From NCBI GenBank assembly GCA_037043235.1, contig JAWRVZ010000139.1:262501-326500 (forward strand): a stretch of DNA of 64,000 nucleotides, in the 5' to 3' direction. The first letter of the stretch is position 1. The number at the start of each line of letters is the position of its first letter. Source of the stretch: Rhodeus uyekii (taxonomy: Eukaryota > Chordata > Actinopteri > Cypriniformes > Acheilognathidae). Positions 62,066 to 64,000 of this stretch are shown piece after piece. The position numbers and the translations under genes were made by a program. A model generated the notes under the pieces. That model was not told the DNA's origin. It ran no database searches and worked only from the letters and a program-made list of their open reading frames with translations.

Positions 62066-63390
62066 GTCCGTCATGCCTCTGTTTACATCCTGGTTCCTCC
62101 TATGATCTCCCAGTTTTTCTCCACTCACCTGTCTCATCGTCATCACCTCTTTAGTCTTGTCAGCTGTGTCTTATTCCCTTATCAGCCCTTGTACTATCAC
62201 TAGTACTACCAAACATACGCATCTACACAGTGTCGATGCGTATGTTTGGAGTTGTGTTTCTGCCCGTGTCACTTGCCATTGACCTGGATACTAGTTTTTC
62301 AAAGAACATGCCTTTTTGTTTGTATTTTGAAAGTGTTTGTTTGAGTTATATTATTAAAAGTGATATCAGTTATTCCTGTGTTCTGCACCTTCTTCCTCAT
62401 CCTCCTAAACACCAAACCCTGACAGATTGATGGATCCGGCTAGTCACCACCTAAAGACTAAAAAGAGCTTGTGAAGATGAATTATTACGCCAACCAATTC
62501 TCTGCAATAACCTGTACAGGCCAGGAGTATAAAGACTTTGTAGTGGACTTCTGCCATATTGCCGCCATCACTCCACTCCAATTGGGGCAAATTACCACCA
62601 TGCAGACACCACAGGACTGAACTGTCGGGAAGCCGTTCTTAGGCGTCTGGAGAGTGTATACCTGTGGTTTCTGATCCAAGCAGAAACCAAACCTGTCAGC
62701 ACCAGCACCCGTTACTCGTCAGACTGCACCAGCGACCTCTGCTCATCAGTCTGTACCAGTGCCCGTTATTTGTCAGTCAACAGCAGTGTCTACTATTTGT
62801 TAGTCTGCACCAGCGCCCGCTGCTCGTTAGTCTCTTCTGTGTGCTTTCCTGTGCCCGAACCTTCTCCTGTCTGCCCTCCTATGCCCGAGCCTTCTATCGT
62901 GCGTCCTCCTGTGCCCGGGCCTTCTCCCATGCGCTCTCCTGTGCCCAAGCCTTCTCCCGTGTGCCCTCCTGTGTCCCAGCCCTTTCCAGTGCCCAAGCCC
63001 TCTCCCGAGTGCCCTCTAGTGCCCAAACGTGCTACTAAGCGCCCACTAGTGCCCAATCCCTTACCAGCCCCCAAACCTGATATTGAATTCCTGTTTGTCC
63101 CCAAATTGAAATTTTGCACAGTTACCTGTCTCTGAACCCACTCCAAAGTGCCATCTAGCCCCGGAAAGGAACACCCCTTTATCCCAGGAAAAGGAATGAC
63201 CCATGACTGGCAATGAAGGCACTTGGCTCCCATACTCCCGGTGCCACCCTGGACTCCCGTGCTCCCGGGCACCATCCTAGAGACCTCCTTGACAGGTCCC
63301 TGTTATTTAATGCTCCTGTTCCTCTGTCTTGTCATCCTCCTTCAGTCGCACACCTCCCCCCCACCCCCCACCCCCCCGCGCCGCCCTGAG
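62066..63390 (+). mobile_element. Partial LTR element with Pro-rich gag-like tail
   Basis: A candidate LTR, 62066-62424 (tgtccgtcatgcctctgttt ... accctgacag), is followed directly by attgatggatccggctagtc, where a primer site and gag start would be. Downstream is a low-complexity region coding PVPEPSIVRPPVPGPSPMRS-type repeats (62840-63060). The second LTR was not found, so the element is incomplete or highly diverged. Confidence 0.45.
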
Positions 63391-63574
63391 ATGTCCCTGA
63401 CAAATACACTGTCTTTCTTTAATATAAGAATATTTTTATATACTAGTCTAAGCCAGTGTAAAAACGTAATATTTAAGCTAGCCAACTGAAACAAAATACA
63501 TACTCTTGAATTCAGTAACTGAGTACAGTGAATATGTTTAACCAGTTCAAAGATCATTAATATATTATGTTTTT

Positions 63575-64000
63575 GCACTCGCTGGCAACTTTATTAGGTA
63601 TATGTTGCTCGTACTGGGTTGGATCCCTTTCTGTCTTCATAACTGCATTCATTCTTCATTGCACATATTCAGCAAGGTGCTGGAAACATTCATATTGATT
63701 CCATATTATCATGATAGCATCACAGAGATGTATCCCCTGTTCCAGCACTGGACTGAGATCTGGTGACTGTGGATGCCATTTGAGATTAGTGAACTGTAAT
63801 GTTCAAGAAAGCAGTTTGAGATGATTTGAGCTTTGTGACATGAAAAGGATGAAACAATGCTCAATTGGTACTAAGGAGCCCAAAGTGTACCAAGAAAATA
63901 TATATAGCACACCATTACACAAGCAGCACCCTGAACCGCTGATATGAGGCAGGATGATATGAGTCATCTGCGTCTGTAGCTTGTCTGCTTCAAGGTTTGA
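63575..64000 (-). mobile_element. Tc1-like transposon, running off the window end
   Basis: Begins with ggcaactttattaggtatat, the usual terminus of a common vertebrate Tc1-type repeat. On the minus strand, the segment near 63750-63790 (agatctggtgactgtggatg on plus) corresponds to the S-P-D-L transposase block, much decayed. The other end lies beyond 64000. Confidence 0.6.

Overview
This is a piece of vertebrate genome, almost certainly from a ray-finned fish and probably a cypriniform (carp or minnow type). Genes are split by long AT-rich introns and separated by fish-type repeats: tRNA-derived SINEs, Tc1, hAT, Harbinger and pogo-like DNA transposons, an L2-like LINE, gag-only LTR elements, and long (TG)n, (GA)n and (TA)n arrays. 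Species identity is an inference from repeat content and protein similarity.

Five protein-coding genes can be reconstructed exon by exon from start to stop: steap3 (+, 288-3439), the C2orf76/UPF0538 homologue (-, 5059-7957), dbi (acyl-CoA-binding protein, +, 11722-19677), tmem37 (+, 21145-25632) and a class B1 GPCR at the secretin-receptor position (sctr-like, -, 28568-54842). As I recall it, this gene set and order matches human chromosome 2q14.2. The genes do not form one pathway; what links them is conserved synteny. They cover endosomal ferric reduction, a small uncharacterised protein, intracellular acyl-CoA carriage, a four-pass claudin/calcium-channel-gamma-like membrane protein, and a peptide-hormone receptor.

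Layout. 1-8.3 kb: steap3 and the C2orf76 homologue, with a 50-bp minisatellite in an intron of the latter. 8.3-19.7 kb: a broken L2-like LINE, microsatellites, then dbi, whose third intron holds a broken BED-finger/hAT-like exon, a perfect 38-bp palindrome, an LTR-element remnant and a pogo-like transposon. 19.7-28.5 kb: tmem37, whose intron holds a pogo-like element with a 358-bp solo LTR inside it and an 11-bp minisatellite, followed by a dead Tc1 element. 28.5-54.9 kb: the 13-exon receptor gene. Its 15.8-kb intron between exons 7 and 8 contains an old LTR element carrying a 7.8-kb, 36-bp-unit minisatellite, a hAT nested in a hAT, a decayed Harbinger element, and a very young gag-only LTR retrotransposon. 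54.9-64 kb: no gene recognised, only repeats, including a second hAT-in-hAT nest.

I found no bacterial-type system, CRISPR array, rRNA or intact tRNA gene. The most unusual structure is the 36-bp minisatellite with an internal 2,122-bp higher-order duplication. Its reading frames stay open for thousands of bases on both strands. I interpret it as a runaway expansion of a Pro/Ser-rich repeat in a retroelement gag-like region, not as a gene.
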